Positions 27,182 to 35,526 of a stretch of 64,000 nt of DNA are shown piece by piece. The stretch is from Sulfurimicrobium sp031426915 (GTDB taxonomy: Bacteria > Pseudomonadota > Gammaproteobacteria > Burkholderiales > Sulfuricellaceae). The notes under the pieces are model-generated. The model saw only the letters and a list, made by a program, of their open reading frames with translations, was not told the origin of the DNA and ran no database searches. A program made the translations under genes and the position numbers. Within the stretch, counting starts at the first letter, position 1. Every line of letters starts with the position of its first letter. The stretch covers positions 20,844 through 84,843 of the forward strand of contig JASJPB010000038.1 in NCBI GenBank assembly GCA_031426915.1, in the 5' to 3' direction.

Positions 27182-28308
27182 ACAATTTCCTTGAATTCTA
27201 TGAAAAACTAAAGATTTCCCCGGTGGCCCAGGATATTTCCGACTTCACCAGGCATATCGCGCGAAGAACTGCTCTATATCGCCAGCTCGGCCTGCTGCCC
27301 TTGACATTCCAGGCGGCCGAGGTGCTCGAGGTCGGCCCCGGCAGCGGCCACAATTCGATCGTCACCGCGGGTTTCAACCCGCGCCGCTATGTCCTGGTGG
27401 AGCCGAACAGCACCGGTTTTGCCGCGCTCACCAAGCTGTTCGGCGATTTCGGCGTGGCTAACGCGGAACTTCACAACACGCTGCTGGAGGCCTTGCCGCA
27501 ACCAGAGCTGTTCGACATCGTGCTGTGCGAGGGCTTGATCCCCGGACTGGACAACAAGAACGCGTTTTTGCGTCAACTGGACGCCCATGTGCGCCCCGGC
27601 GGCGTGCTGGTGATGACCTGCTACGACAGCGTTTCCATGCTGTTCGAATCGGCGCGGCGCCTGATCGGCAAGCGTCTGGTGCGGGACGTGGATTCCATGG
27701 AACAACGGATCGATATTCTGACCCGCGCTTTCGCCAGCCACCTGGCGACGCTCAAGGGCATGACCCGCTCGCCGCGGGACTGGGTGCTGGACAACCTGCT
27801 TGCGCCGCCGGTGTTCAACGTCAAGGATTATTTCTCCATCAGCCAGGCGATCGGTTTTTTTGCGGAGTACTACTATTTCTACCAGTCATCGCCTGCATTC
27901 CTGAGCAACTATGCCTGGTACAAGGAACTGCCCTCCGACCCGTCCGAATACAACCGCAACTACCTCGAGCAGTTCCGCGCCAATCAGCACAACTTGGTGC
28001 ACTACCAGACTTTATCCGCCCCAAGAGCGGGGGAGCTCAACATCGAGCTTGAAACATATTGTTCCGAGCTTGCGCAGTTGGCTCAGCAGGATAAAGTCGA
28101 GGATGGAATTGCGGTGAGCCTGCTTGGAAGAATCAAGGAAAATCTCGGCCAGAATATGTTGGCTAGTGTCGCACTTGATGAAACGATGGCCCTGTTCGCA
28201 TCAGGCGAATTCGCACCCGAAAAAATTGCTGGTAACTATCCCGCCTTCCGGACTGCGTTTGGGCGAGGGCAGCAGTATATCAGCCTGGTGAAAGCCATGC
28301 CGCGATGA
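27178..28308 (+). CDS. SAM-dependent methyltransferase, last gene of the radical SAM operon
   Basis: 376 residues from the ATG at 27178 (ATGA overlap with the reductase gene); an in-frame ATG at 27166 would add four residues. Motif I is AAEVLEVGPGSGHNSIVTAG, and LVEPNSTGF supplies the acidic SAM-ribose ligand. LFDIVLCEGLIPGLDNK and GGVLVMTCYDSVSM complete the fold. The C-terminal 150 residues (Tyr-rich, helical) are not recognisable. It ends convergent with the adenylation gene, 87 bases apart. Confidence 0.83.
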   Translation: MNNFLEFYEKLKISPVAQDISDFTRHIARRTALYRQLGLLPLTFQAAEVLEVGPGSGHNSIVTAGFNPRRYVLVEPNSTGFAALTKLFGDFGVANAELHNTLLEALPQPELFDIVLCEGLIPGLDNKNAFLRQLDAHVRPGGVLVMTCYDSVSMLFESARRLIGKRLVRDVDSMEQRIDILTRAFASHLATLKGMTRSPRDWVLDNLLAPPVFNVKDYFSISQAIGFFAEYYYFYQSSPAFLSNYAWYKELPSDPSEYNRNYLEQFRANQHNLVHYQTLSAPRAGELNIELETYCSELAQLAQQDKVEDGIAVSLLGRIKENLGQNMLASVALDETMALFASGEFAPEKIAGNYPAFRTAFGRGQQYISLVKAMPR

Positions 28309-28395
28309 TTCAGCAGCCAGATTGATGGATGGGCGCTTTGCCCAAGCCCTTGAGTCCCATGGCTCAAATGTCGTTCAGGATCATGGTGAACAGGG

Positions 28396-29931
28396 TTATA
28401 TCGAATGAAATTGCAATGCTGCGCGGTCAACCTTGCCATTTGCGTTCTTCGGCAATATATCCATTAGTATCATATGGCGGGGAACCATATAGGGCGGCAC
28501 AATGGCGGCAACTTTGTTCCGCAGCGCCTCCGCTGATATTGGTGAGCTCGTGGCGGCAAAGGCGAGAATTTGTCCCAGTACTTCGCCAAGTTTCTGGTAG
28601 ACGACAGCGCACTCCTTGATGTCGGGCAAGGTATTAATCGCAGCCTCGATCTCCTCCAGTTCGATGCGGTAACCCATGTGTTTGATTTGGAAATCAATGC
28701 GGCCCTTGAAATGCAGCCAGCCATGAATATCCCTGCGCACGAGATCGCCACTGCGATAGCCGATATCAGCATAAAGCGTCTGGCGTGGGTTTTGAACAAA
28801 AGCCTTGGCAGTACGCTCGGGGTCGTTATAGTACCCAAGCCCCACTTGCGGTCCACGCAGGAATAGCTCGCCAAAATCCGGGTCTGCCTCGTCCAAGGGA
28901 AGGATTTCGAAATCAAAATTTTGCGCCAGCAAGCCAAGCGGAGCAAGATTGTGCATATCCCCGAAGTCGGTAGCACGGATGGCATGAGCCGAACAGATGC
29001 AGGTGCATTCCGTGGGACCGTATACGTTTTCCAACCCCGCGCGCGCGCCAAACATTTCATAGAGTTGGCGCAGCTTGGTTTTGGGAAAGCCCTCTCCTCC
29101 AAAGATAATTTTTCGAATTGCGGGTAAATCCGCAGCCGCAAGCGCGCGTGTTGTCAGCATATAAACGAGCAGTGACGGTACAGAGAACCAGATGGTGCAG
29201 GCCGCGTCGTTGGCAAGTCGAACAAGAAGGTGCGTATCTCGCACCTGATCAGAGGTTATGGGAGCTAGCGCGGCCCCGGAGAAAATGGCTGAATAGAAGT
29301 CGAAAACGGAGTTGTCAAAATAGATTGGATTGACGTTCGTCAGCACATCATCGGGCGTGATGGAAAAACGTTCCCGTGCCCAGGCAATAAACCATAACAG
29401 GTTTGCATGGGACATGACCGCCCCCTTGGGCATACCCGTGGAACCGGATGTAAACATGATGTATGCAGGAGATCCGCCGCCGGTTGCGCGGTATTCTGGT
29501 AGCGAAGCATCCTCTGTTAATGTTTGCATATTGCAGAGATCCAAGACATTCCGGAAGCCAACTGCCGCCAGCTCGGTAGCGCAAGGCATATCCTGAAAAG
29601 CATTAATGATCAAGCTCGGCTGGCAGGTGGAGAGGATTTTTCGCAGTCGTTCCCAGGGGCTGTCCGGGTCAAGGTTGGTATAGATAATACCGAGTCGCAG
29701 ACAGGCAAGCATGGCCGCGAAAGCGGCGGGTGACTTGTCATGAAACATGGCCGCCACCTGGCCATGACGAAGACCCTTCGCCCACAAAAGGCTGGCAATG
29801 CGGTTCACTAGCAGATTCAACTCGCCATATGTAACTCGCTCGCCAGTAGCCGGGTAGATCAGCGCAGTGCGGTTTTCATGCCGGCGGGCGACTTCCTGAA
29901 AAGCAATACCAAGATTCGAGACAAAAGCCAT
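28396..29931 (-). CDS. Stand-alone amino-acid-type adenylation enzyme (DltA/NRPS A-domain-like)
   Basis: 511 residues of the ANL superfamily. Core motifs: MFTSGSTGMPKGAVMSHANL (A3), YFDNSVFDF (A4), YGPTECTC (A5), YRSGDLV (A7), and NANGKVDRAAL with the catalytic Lys (A10). The Asp of FDNS lines up with Asp235 of GrsA, which holds the substrate amino group, so an amino acid, not a fatty acid, is the expected substrate. It lacks carrier and condensation domains; a separate carrier protein is encoded two genes upstream. The likely job is to load an aminoacyl group onto that carrier for transfer to a sugar amine. Confidence 0.88.
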   Translation of the reverse strand: MAFVSNLGIAFQEVARRHENRTALIYPATGERVTYGELNLLVNRIASLLWAKGLRHGQVAAMFHDKSPAAFAAMLACLRLGIIYTNLDPDSPWERLRKILSTCQPSLIINAFQDMPCATELAAVGFRNVLDLCNMQTLTEDASLPEYRATGGGSPAYIMFTSGSTGMPKGAVMSHANLLWFIAWARERFSITPDDVLTNVNPIYFDNSVFDFYSAIFSGAALAPITSDQVRDTHLLVRLANDAACTIWFSVPSLLVYMLTTRALAAADLPAIRKIIFGGEGFPKTKLRQLYEMFGARAGLENVYGPTECTCICSAHAIRATDFGDMHNLAPLGLLAQNFDFEILPLDEADPDFGELFLRGPQVGLGYYNDPERTAKAFVQNPRQTLYADIGYRSGDLVRRDIHGWLHFKGRIDFQIKHMGYRIELEEIEAAINTLPDIKECAVVYQKLGEVLGQILAFAATSSPISAEALRNKVAAIVPPYMVPRHMILMDILPKNANGKVDRAALQFHSI

Positions 29932-29946
29932 GATGAAGCCTGCCGG

Positions 29947-30699
29947 TTAAATCACCAAGCCGCCATCTATCTCAAGCACGGTGCCGGTCAGGTAGTCATT
30001 CTCGATGACATGGCGGGCAGCTAGGTAAATGCTCTCCAGGTCACCCAGTCGACGTAAGGGAATTTGCTGGTGGAGGCGAGTAACAGCAGCTTCACTGAGT
30101 GCGGCGCGTGTGGAAGGTGTATCGATAAAACCAGGAGAGATGGCTGCAAAGCGCAGCCCCAACCCGCCCAGCTCTTTCGCCCAGGTGCGTGTCAGCGCGT
30201 TCACACCTGCCTTGGCGGCAGAGTAAGCGGATTGTCCTGGATTGCCGCTGGAGGAAATGGAACTGATGGATATGACAACACCTTTAATGCGCTTTGCAAG
30301 CATGCGGTCCACGACACGACTCGTCACATAAAAGACTGAATCAAGGTCGGCTGACATCACACGCCGCCATGATTCGCGCGAATGTACCCGCTCGCCCCGT
30401 GAAAGCATATTCACCAGCGGTTCGCTGTGAATAATGCCTGCATTGTTGATGAGCACATCAGGTTCAAAACCGGTGTCGAATATAGCTTGGAGGGTAGCAT
30501 CCACGGCGACCGGGTCGCTTACATCACAGACCCAGGCTTTAATCCGCCCACCGGACTCTTCGCGTAGTTCGGTGCAGCGCACCGCGTCCACCTCCAACAC
30601 GCAGACCTCGGCAGACTCAGACTTCAGGCGATCCACCAAAAAGCGACCGATACCTGAGCCACCCCCTGTTACAAGCACACGGGAACCTTCAATCTTCAT
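29947..30699 (-). CDS. Short-chain dehydrogenase/reductase, FabG-like
   Basis: 250 residues with the NAD(P) motif VLVTGGGSGIGRF (8-20), the NNAG motif (LINNAGIIHS), the catalytic Ser in SISSISSSGNPG and the Y-S-A-A-K of the active site. FabG-like length. Start overlaps the carrier protein stop as ATGA, and the adenylation gene follows 15 bases later, so the three work as a unit. It could reduce a carrier-bound keto-acyl group or a keto sugar; the sequence does not decide. Confidence 0.9.
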   Translation of the reverse strand: MKIEGSRVLVTGGGSGIGRFLVDRLKSESAEVCVLEVDAVRCTELREESGGRIKAWVCDVSDPVAVDATLQAIFDTGFEPDVLINNAGIIHSEPLVNMLSRGERVHSRESWRRVMSADLDSVFYVTSRVVDRMLAKRIKGVVISISSISSSGNPGQSAYSAAKAGVNALTRTWAKELGGLGLRFAAISPGFIDTPSTRAALSEAAVTRLHQQIPLRRLGDLESIYLAARHVIENDYLTGTVLEIDGGLVI

Positions 30700-30923
30700 A
30701 CCTTGGCACCATGCACCCGCAAAATGGATCGTACATCGCCCACGGATTTGATATCTGCGATTTCATCCCCGGTAAACTGGATTTGATACGTTTCTTCAAC
30801 CCGGACAATGAGCATCATGTGCGCCAAGGAATCCCAAGTTGGAATGTCGCTGAGTGCAAGAGATTCCACTATGGATGCTTCAGGAAGCGCGAACACTTCG
30901 GAAAATATTTTTTCAATGGACAT
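30696..30923 (-). CDS. Acyl/peptidyl carrier protein
   Basis: 75 residues with the four-helix carrier layout and the phosphopantetheine attachment motif WDSL (IPTWDSLAHMMLIVRVEE). The 4'-phosphopantetheine Ser is the S of DSL. Followed by the SDR and adenylation genes in one coupled set. No classical ribosome binding site is seen before the ATG at 30923. The 249 bases upstream to the next gene contain only a 67-codon frame without features. Confidence 0.9.
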   Translation of the reverse strand: MSIEKIFSEVFALPEASIVESLALSDIPTWDSLAHMMLIVRVEETYQIQFTGDEIADIKSVGDVRSILRVHGAKV

Positions 30924-31172
30924 GGCTGGTTTTATATAAGAAGCAAAAATTGTAATTCAATATAATTAGGCAATATTTATGACGATCACAGTTACTGATG
31001 CGCTTGGAATACGTCAAATCAGCATTATTTTTGCACATGCGCACGGCATCCAGGCTCCGAATGCAGCCTTGTCCGCAAGCATGTAGTATGACATGTTGGA
31101 TTCCGGTCTTTACCAAAAAAAACCGTGAGGCCGGATCAAGCGCGCCTTTCGACTCCTTTTACGATTAAATCA

Positions 31173-32261
31173 CTAGTAACGGAGCTTGACGAAAAGTGCC
31201 TTCCCACACACGAAGGCACACCCGATCCGATCCGGTTGGTCATGAAGCAATTCATTACCCACGCGATATGGCCCGTCGCCATGCGACCAGATATAGTCGT
31301 CTAGAATCAGCCATGATCCCGGCAGCATCCTGCCGAGCCAAAGTTTGCAATCCTTCTTGACGTAATCATAGTCGTGGTTGCCATCGATGTGAATTACCGC
31401 GATCTTTCCAGAGTAAGCGACACGCCCTCCCATCCGGGATAATATCGTCGCCCCTTCCGCATACATCTTAAAGGAATTTTCCGAGGTTAGGCGCATATGG
31501 GCGTGGTCATCAGCGCGAAACGGAACCATGTTCACCATAAAACCTTCGCTCAACACTTCAAAATCCCATTCACTCACCAAGGTCTGAAATTCTTTAGGTG
31601 AATCACGTTGAATGGCAGAGTCAGCCCGCCAGGGATCGATCGTAAGCACCGGCCCGATGCGATAGCGCCAAGCCAGGTACAGCAGCACAAAAGCAGACCT
31701 TCCCATCAAAGAGCCAATTTCCACCACATCTCCCGCCGGTGCGCTGGCAAAAACCCCCATCATGGCGGCCAACTTGTCATCGTTCGACTCACCATAAATC
31801 AGCGAAGCCTGCCGCAGTACCCCTGCCACTTCCAGCAAGGAGAGTGTTGGGGCGCCATCCGCGCAAAGTTCCACCAATAGCCGCAATCGCTTTGCACGCG
31901 TCATCAACTGAAGGTGCTGCTCGACCTGCTGTCGAATCGGCGATTGACCGATTAATTCGATATCGAGGCGGTATGATGCAATGAATCGCCGCATGAAATC
32001 ATGCACGCTGGCGACAGGGCAAAACATGCGGTTTATAGATTTCTCGTCCACCAAGGACAAAAAATACGGCACAAAATTTTCATCGTAAATTGAAGGGAGA
32101 CGATGCAAGCCCCCCCATTCGGCGGCGATCTCGTCGTTCGTTACAGATGCGGCACAGATCACCTGTTCGCCTCTGTGTCGCGCCGTCTTCAAGAACTCTA
32201 CCGCCAGCTGATTGACGGCGGGAAAGACCAGCGTCGAACAATTAGCCTGTTGATTTTTCAT
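31173..32261 (-). CDS. Two-domain protein: Rossmann-like N-terminus and SAM methyltransferase
   Basis: 362 residues. Residues about 1-120 (STLVFPAVNQLAVEFL, CAASVTNDEIAAEWGG, CPVASVHDFMRRFI) resemble the pre-ATP-grasp Rossmann domain of carboxylate-amine ligases, but no ATP-grasp core follows. Residues about 170-362 form a class I methyltransferase: DVVEIGSLMGRSAFVLLYL (motif I), VLTIDPWRAD, AVIHIDGNHDYDYVKKD and WLILDDYIWS, the Methyltransf_24 type seen in glycan and cephalosporin-hydroxylase-like clusters. Substrate unknown. The domain pairing is unusual. Confidence 0.75.
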   Translation of the reverse strand: MKNQQANCSTLVFPAVNQLAVEFLKTARHRGEQVICAASVTNDEIAAEWGGLHRLPSIYDENFVPYFLSLVDEKSINRMFCPVASVHDFMRRFIASYRLDIELIGQSPIRQQVEQHLQLMTRAKRLRLLVELCADGAPTLSLLEVAGVLRQASLIYGESNDDKLAAMMGVFASAPAGDVVEIGSLMGRSAFVLLYLAWRYRIGPVLTIDPWRADSAIQRDSPKEFQTLVSEWDFEVLSEGFMVNMVPFRADDHAHMRLTSENSFKMYAEGATILSRMGGRVAYSGKIAVIHIDGNHDYDYVKKDCKLWLGRMLPGSWLILDDYIWSHGDGPYRVGNELLHDQPDRIGCAFVCGKALFVKLRY

Positions 32262-32368
32262 TATAAAGTTTTTGATTCTTCAGCATATTCGACAGCGACA
32301 TATAGCACTTTATTGCGACCCAGGCGCGTCACAGGCGCCGTTGCCAAATATCAGATCACCGCAAACGG

Positions 32369-33385
32369 TCAGTCCTTTAGTCCGATATCACGACTAGCGG
32401 CCTGGCGCACCACATCATCCAGCCACTGGTGCATACTCTTGCCGGTCTTGGCACGTGCCTCCTGAGCCAAACGCTTGGCTTCAGGTGTAATCCCCTCAAG
32501 TTGGCCATAGAAACGCGTTCGGTGGGTACCACCACGGGCGCCGGGAATAGAGAAATCAAAATCTGCCTTGGGTTCGCCTTCACCCACCACAAAATCAATG
32601 ACATAGAAAACGCCCCCGATGACCCATTCCAGCCGAGTCTTGCGCGCCTCGACAGGTAGCTTGTCCAAGGGAAGCTCGTAGGTAAACTCCGGGTTGGAGT
32701 TCATTAGGATTCGACCAAATTCGGTCTCGCGCAGCCAGGGTGGCATGCTCTCATCACCAACTACCACTTTGCCACCGGGTTTGGTGACGCGTGCCATTTC
32801 GGAAAAGGCGCGCTTGATATCGCCGAAAGCATTGATTCCACCGAAGTGGTAACAGGCATCGAAGCTGTTATCCGCAAAGGGTAGATAGTAGCCGTTGGCC
32901 AGCGCGGGTTCGATGTGAGTGCATGAACCGCGCATGCGCTCGATGTTCTTGGCCAGAAATGATGAGGAGAGATCCTGAATATAAAGTTTACCGTCAGGCC
33001 CCAGCATCCGAGCGATAATCTCAGAATCACGTCCCGTTCCAGCACCTGTTTCCAGCACTGTCAAGCCTGGGCGCAAGTCGAGCTTGTCGATCATTGCATT
33101 GCGGACAGACTGTTCATCCTCGCCATAAGTGCTGAATGTCAGTGGCAAATAGCGGTCGTAGGCATCGGCACGTTCCTCATATTGCTGCAGTGCCATACGG
33201 TCAACTGCCGGCAGATCGAATGGATAGATCAGGTTGGGCACACCGTTACATATCTCGAAGCGATGTCCAGATGGGCTGAACAATACGCCCGAAATAACCT
33301 CATCGCCATCGCAAACTGCATCCGTTAGTGTCAGAGACTCAAGAGTGACTGGATCGACATAAAAACTTTCTTCCCCGAAGTGCAC
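32369..33385 (-). CDS. SAM-dependent methyltransferase with N-terminal Trm112-like segment
   Basis: 338 residues from a GTG at 33385 with a strong GGAGG ribosome binding site. Residues 1-60 (YVDPVTLESLTL, GVLFSPSGHRFEICNGVPNL) are of the Trm112/YcaR-like kind often fused before methyltransferases, here without the usual Cys ligands. Motif I is LTVLETGAGTGRDSEIIARM, with YIQDLSSSFL as motif II. A Methyltransf_11-like core ends near residue 230; the rest is unassigned. First gene of a leftward group; divergent from the acyltransferase gene at 33662. Confidence 0.82.
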   Translation of the reverse strand: MHFGEESFYVDPVTLESLTLTDAVCDGDEVISGVLFSPSGHRFEICNGVPNLIYPFDLPAVDRMALQQYEERADAYDRYLPLTFSTYGEDEQSVRNAMIDKLDLRPGLTVLETGAGTGRDSEIIARMLGPDGKLYIQDLSSSFLAKNIERMRGSCTHIEPALANGYYLPFADNSFDACYHFGGINAFGDIKRAFSEMARVTKPGGKVVVGDESMPPWLRETEFGRILMNSNPEFTYELPLDKLPVEARKTRLEWVIGGVFYVIDFVVGEGEPKADFDFSIPGARGGTHRTRFYGQLEGITPEAKRLAQEARAKTGKSMHQWLDDVVRQAASRDIGLKD

Positions 33386-33661
33386 GCTCCCTCCTTACCT
33401 GTATATCCGCCAGAATCGCAAAAACAAAACAACATTCGTAAAATAATGAGCAACATGAAGATAATATGCAAATTGCAAATCAAATGAGATACTTGAAATG
33501 CTATCCAGCTTACCATAGGATCCCAAAGCACGGTAATAACGGGAGGAGAGTTGCGCTTTTAGCAAAGCTTCTTAGGATTGTGTTGAATGACGAGCCAGAG
33601 TAACTGGCAAATCCGCCAGGATAGAAAAAGCGGGCACATGGATAAATCAAGGGAACGGGCG
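33386..33661. other. AT-rich divergent intergenic region
   Basis: About 276 bases between the divergent methyltransferase and acyltransferase genes, clearly richer in A/T than the flanks. It must contain promoters for both directions, but I found no pair of hexamers good enough to call. Two in-frame start alternatives for the rightward gene (33587, 33638) lie inside it. Confidence 0.5.
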
Positions 33662-34357
33662 ATGAAATCTCTCATTATTTTCGGGCTTGGCAAAATCGCC
33701 GATGTCGCTTACCACCATATTGTTCGTGACAATGAATATCAGGTAGTAGCCTTTACCTGCGATGCCGAGTGGGTACCGGCAAGCACGCATTTCGGCCATC
33801 CGGTCCTCGCCTTTGAGGATATTGAGCGTCATTATCCGCCAGAGTCTGTATCCATGTTTGTGGCGATCGGTTACCACGACCTCAACGCCGTCAGAGCCAA
33901 AAAATGTCAAGAAGCCAAGGCCAAGGGCTACACTTTGATCAGTTACATCAGCCCCCGTGCTGACCATGGGCCATGGCTGGTGGTAGGCGAAAACTGCCTG
34001 ATCCTCGATGGGGTCGGCATTCAGCCCGGGGTGCGGATCGGCAACAATGTGTCCCTGTGGAACAATGCGTTGATTGGCCATCACTCGATCATTAACGATC
34101 ATTGCTGGATCGCTGCGGGAGCGACACTCGGTGGTTCGGTCACACTTGGCGATAGATCCTTTGTCGGCCTCAACGCCACCATCGGTGGAGAACTGTCTAT
34201 CGGCGCGGATTGTTTTCTGGGGGCAGCCGCCCTGGTTGTCAAAAGTGCCCCGCCACGCAGCGTTTTTATCGCCCGCGGCACAGATAAATTTCGCCTGGAA
34301 AGTGATGATTTTCTCAGAATGACCGCGATGCCCGCCATCGGGCCCAACAAGAAGTAA
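33662..34357 (+). CDS. NeuD/PglD-type sugar O/N-acyltransferase
   Basis: 231 residues. N-terminal Rossmann sugar-binding part (SLIIFGLGKIADVAYHHI, then FVAIGYHDLNAVRAKK) and C-terminal left-handed beta-helix built of hexapeptide repeats (CLILDGVGIQPGVRIGNNVS, HHSIINDHCWIAAGATLGGS). This is the architecture of PglD/NeuD enzymes that acylate 4-amino sugars; the His of the HH pair is the expected base. I chose the ATG at 33662 behind GGGAACGG because homologues start at the Rossmann strand; longer frames from 33587 or 33638 exist. A natural partner for the DegT aminotransferase and possibly for the carrier protein. Confidence 0.85.
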   Translation: MKSLIIFGLGKIADVAYHHIVRDNEYQVVAFTCDAEWVPASTHFGHPVLAFEDIERHYPPESVSMFVAIGYHDLNAVRAKKCQEAKAKGYTLISYISPRADHGPWLVVGENCLILDGVGIQPGVRIGNNVSLWNNALIGHHSIINDHCWIAAGATLGGSVTLGDRSFVGLNATIGGELSIGADCFLGAAALVVKSAPPRSVFIARGTDKFRLESDDFLRMTAMPAIGPNKK

Positions 34358-34502
34358 TATGGGCGAATGCTTGTGCGCCAATCACTGCTGACTCACTCCG
34401 CCCGATGATTCCATTGGCAAACGACACCAACCGGGTTGGCTCACCACAACGCATTTCAATCTCTTGCGACAATTAAGCCCGTTATTGGTTATGGTAAATC
34501 CT

Positions 34503-35462
34503 ATGTTTTTCTGGAAAAAACTCGGCAATATCTTCAATCCGACTATTACCCGCCCCCGAGAGTGGATGCAGGAATATGCGCAATGCCCTACTCCGTTTCT
34601 GCTCAATGAAAAAATTCTTCGCGTCTATATTGCATGCCGGCCACAGCGTGGGGCGAACATGCAGTACGTCTCCTATCCAGGCTATATTGATTTGGCGCGG
34701 GAAGATATCACACAGGTTGTGGGCATATCAGATACCCCACTGATTTCTCTGGGGAATCCTGGCTCCTTTGACGAATTCGGAATCATGCCGAGCAGCGTTG
34801 TGCGGAAGGGCGAAGAAACCTATATTTATTACTCTGGATGGACACGAAAGCAATCCGTTCCGTACACGTTAGCCATAGGCATGGCAGTCAGCCGCGACGG
34901 CGGGAAAGTTTTCGAGAAACTAGGTGAAGGTCCAATTCTCGGGCTGACCTTGAACGAACCATTCTTGGTTACAGGTCCTGTTGTTCATATAATCGCTGAC
35001 CAATGGCACATGTGGTACCTGACTGGAAGGAAATGGTTGTTCGAGGAAGGGAAACACGAACCCGTTTACCAGATCGCCCATGCGAAGTCCTGCGATGGCA
35101 TCAATTGGCACCGAGACGGAATCCCTATCATTCCAACCCTGTCAGAAGATGAATGCCAGGACATTTTTTCTCCGTTTTTCTTTGGCGGGAAATGGCATGC
35201 AATTTTCGCCTACCGAAAGCCCTCCTCTTCCGAGGGGGCATATCGTTTGGGATATGCGTCATCGGACGATCTCGAGACGTGGATTCGGGATGACTCGCAA
35301 GTCGGGATCGAAATTTCAGAATCGGGATGGGACTCGCAGATGATGTGTTACCCTCAAGTCATTGATCTGGACGGCCGCTTATTGATGTTTTATTGCGGCA
35401 ACGGTTTCGGTCGCGAGGGATTCGGCATCGCCGAGCTGACTGCTTATTCTGCGTCGTCGTGA
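34503..35462 (+). CDS. Five-bladed beta-propeller glycosidase-like protein (copy 1)
   Basis: 319 residues from the ATG at 34503 (MFFWKKLGNIFNP); an ATG at 34491 is also possible. Repeated propeller strands are visible: YISR-like blades AIGMAVSRDGGKVFEKLGEG, VYQIAHAKSCDGINWHRDG and YRLGYASSDDLETWIRDDSQ, each with the S-x-D-G/D-x-x-x-W/F pattern of the GH32/43/68/130 clan. FDEFGIMP and WDSQMMCYPQV are shared with copy 2 at 36728. No signal peptide, so cytoplasmic. Activity (hydrolase, phosphorylase or none) cannot be assigned. Confidence 0.75.
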   Translation: MFFWKKLGNIFNPTITRPREWMQEYAQCPTPFLLNEKILRVYIACRPQRGANMQYVSYPGYIDLAREDITQVVGISDTPLISLGNPGSFDEFGIMPSSVVRKGEETYIYYSGWTRKQSVPYTLAIGMAVSRDGGKVFEKLGEGPILGLTLNEPFLVTGPVVHIIADQWHMWYLTGRKWLFEEGKHEPVYQIAHAKSCDGINWHRDGIPIIPTLSEDECQDIFSPFFFGGKWHAIFAYRKPSSSEGAYRLGYASSDDLETWIRDDSQVGIEISESGWDSQMMCYPQVIDLDGRLLMFYCGNGFGREGFGIAELTAYSASS

Positions 35463-35526
35463 CGCGTCACATAAAATTCGCATACTGTATTCTGTCTCCT
35501 ATCGAGCCTGAAGGAGAGCATTACCA

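Noticed and set aside
30913..31116. 67-codon minus frame upstream of the carrier protein
   Set aside because: Cys- and Asn-rich, no ribosome binding site, no family features, AT-rich intergenic composition.
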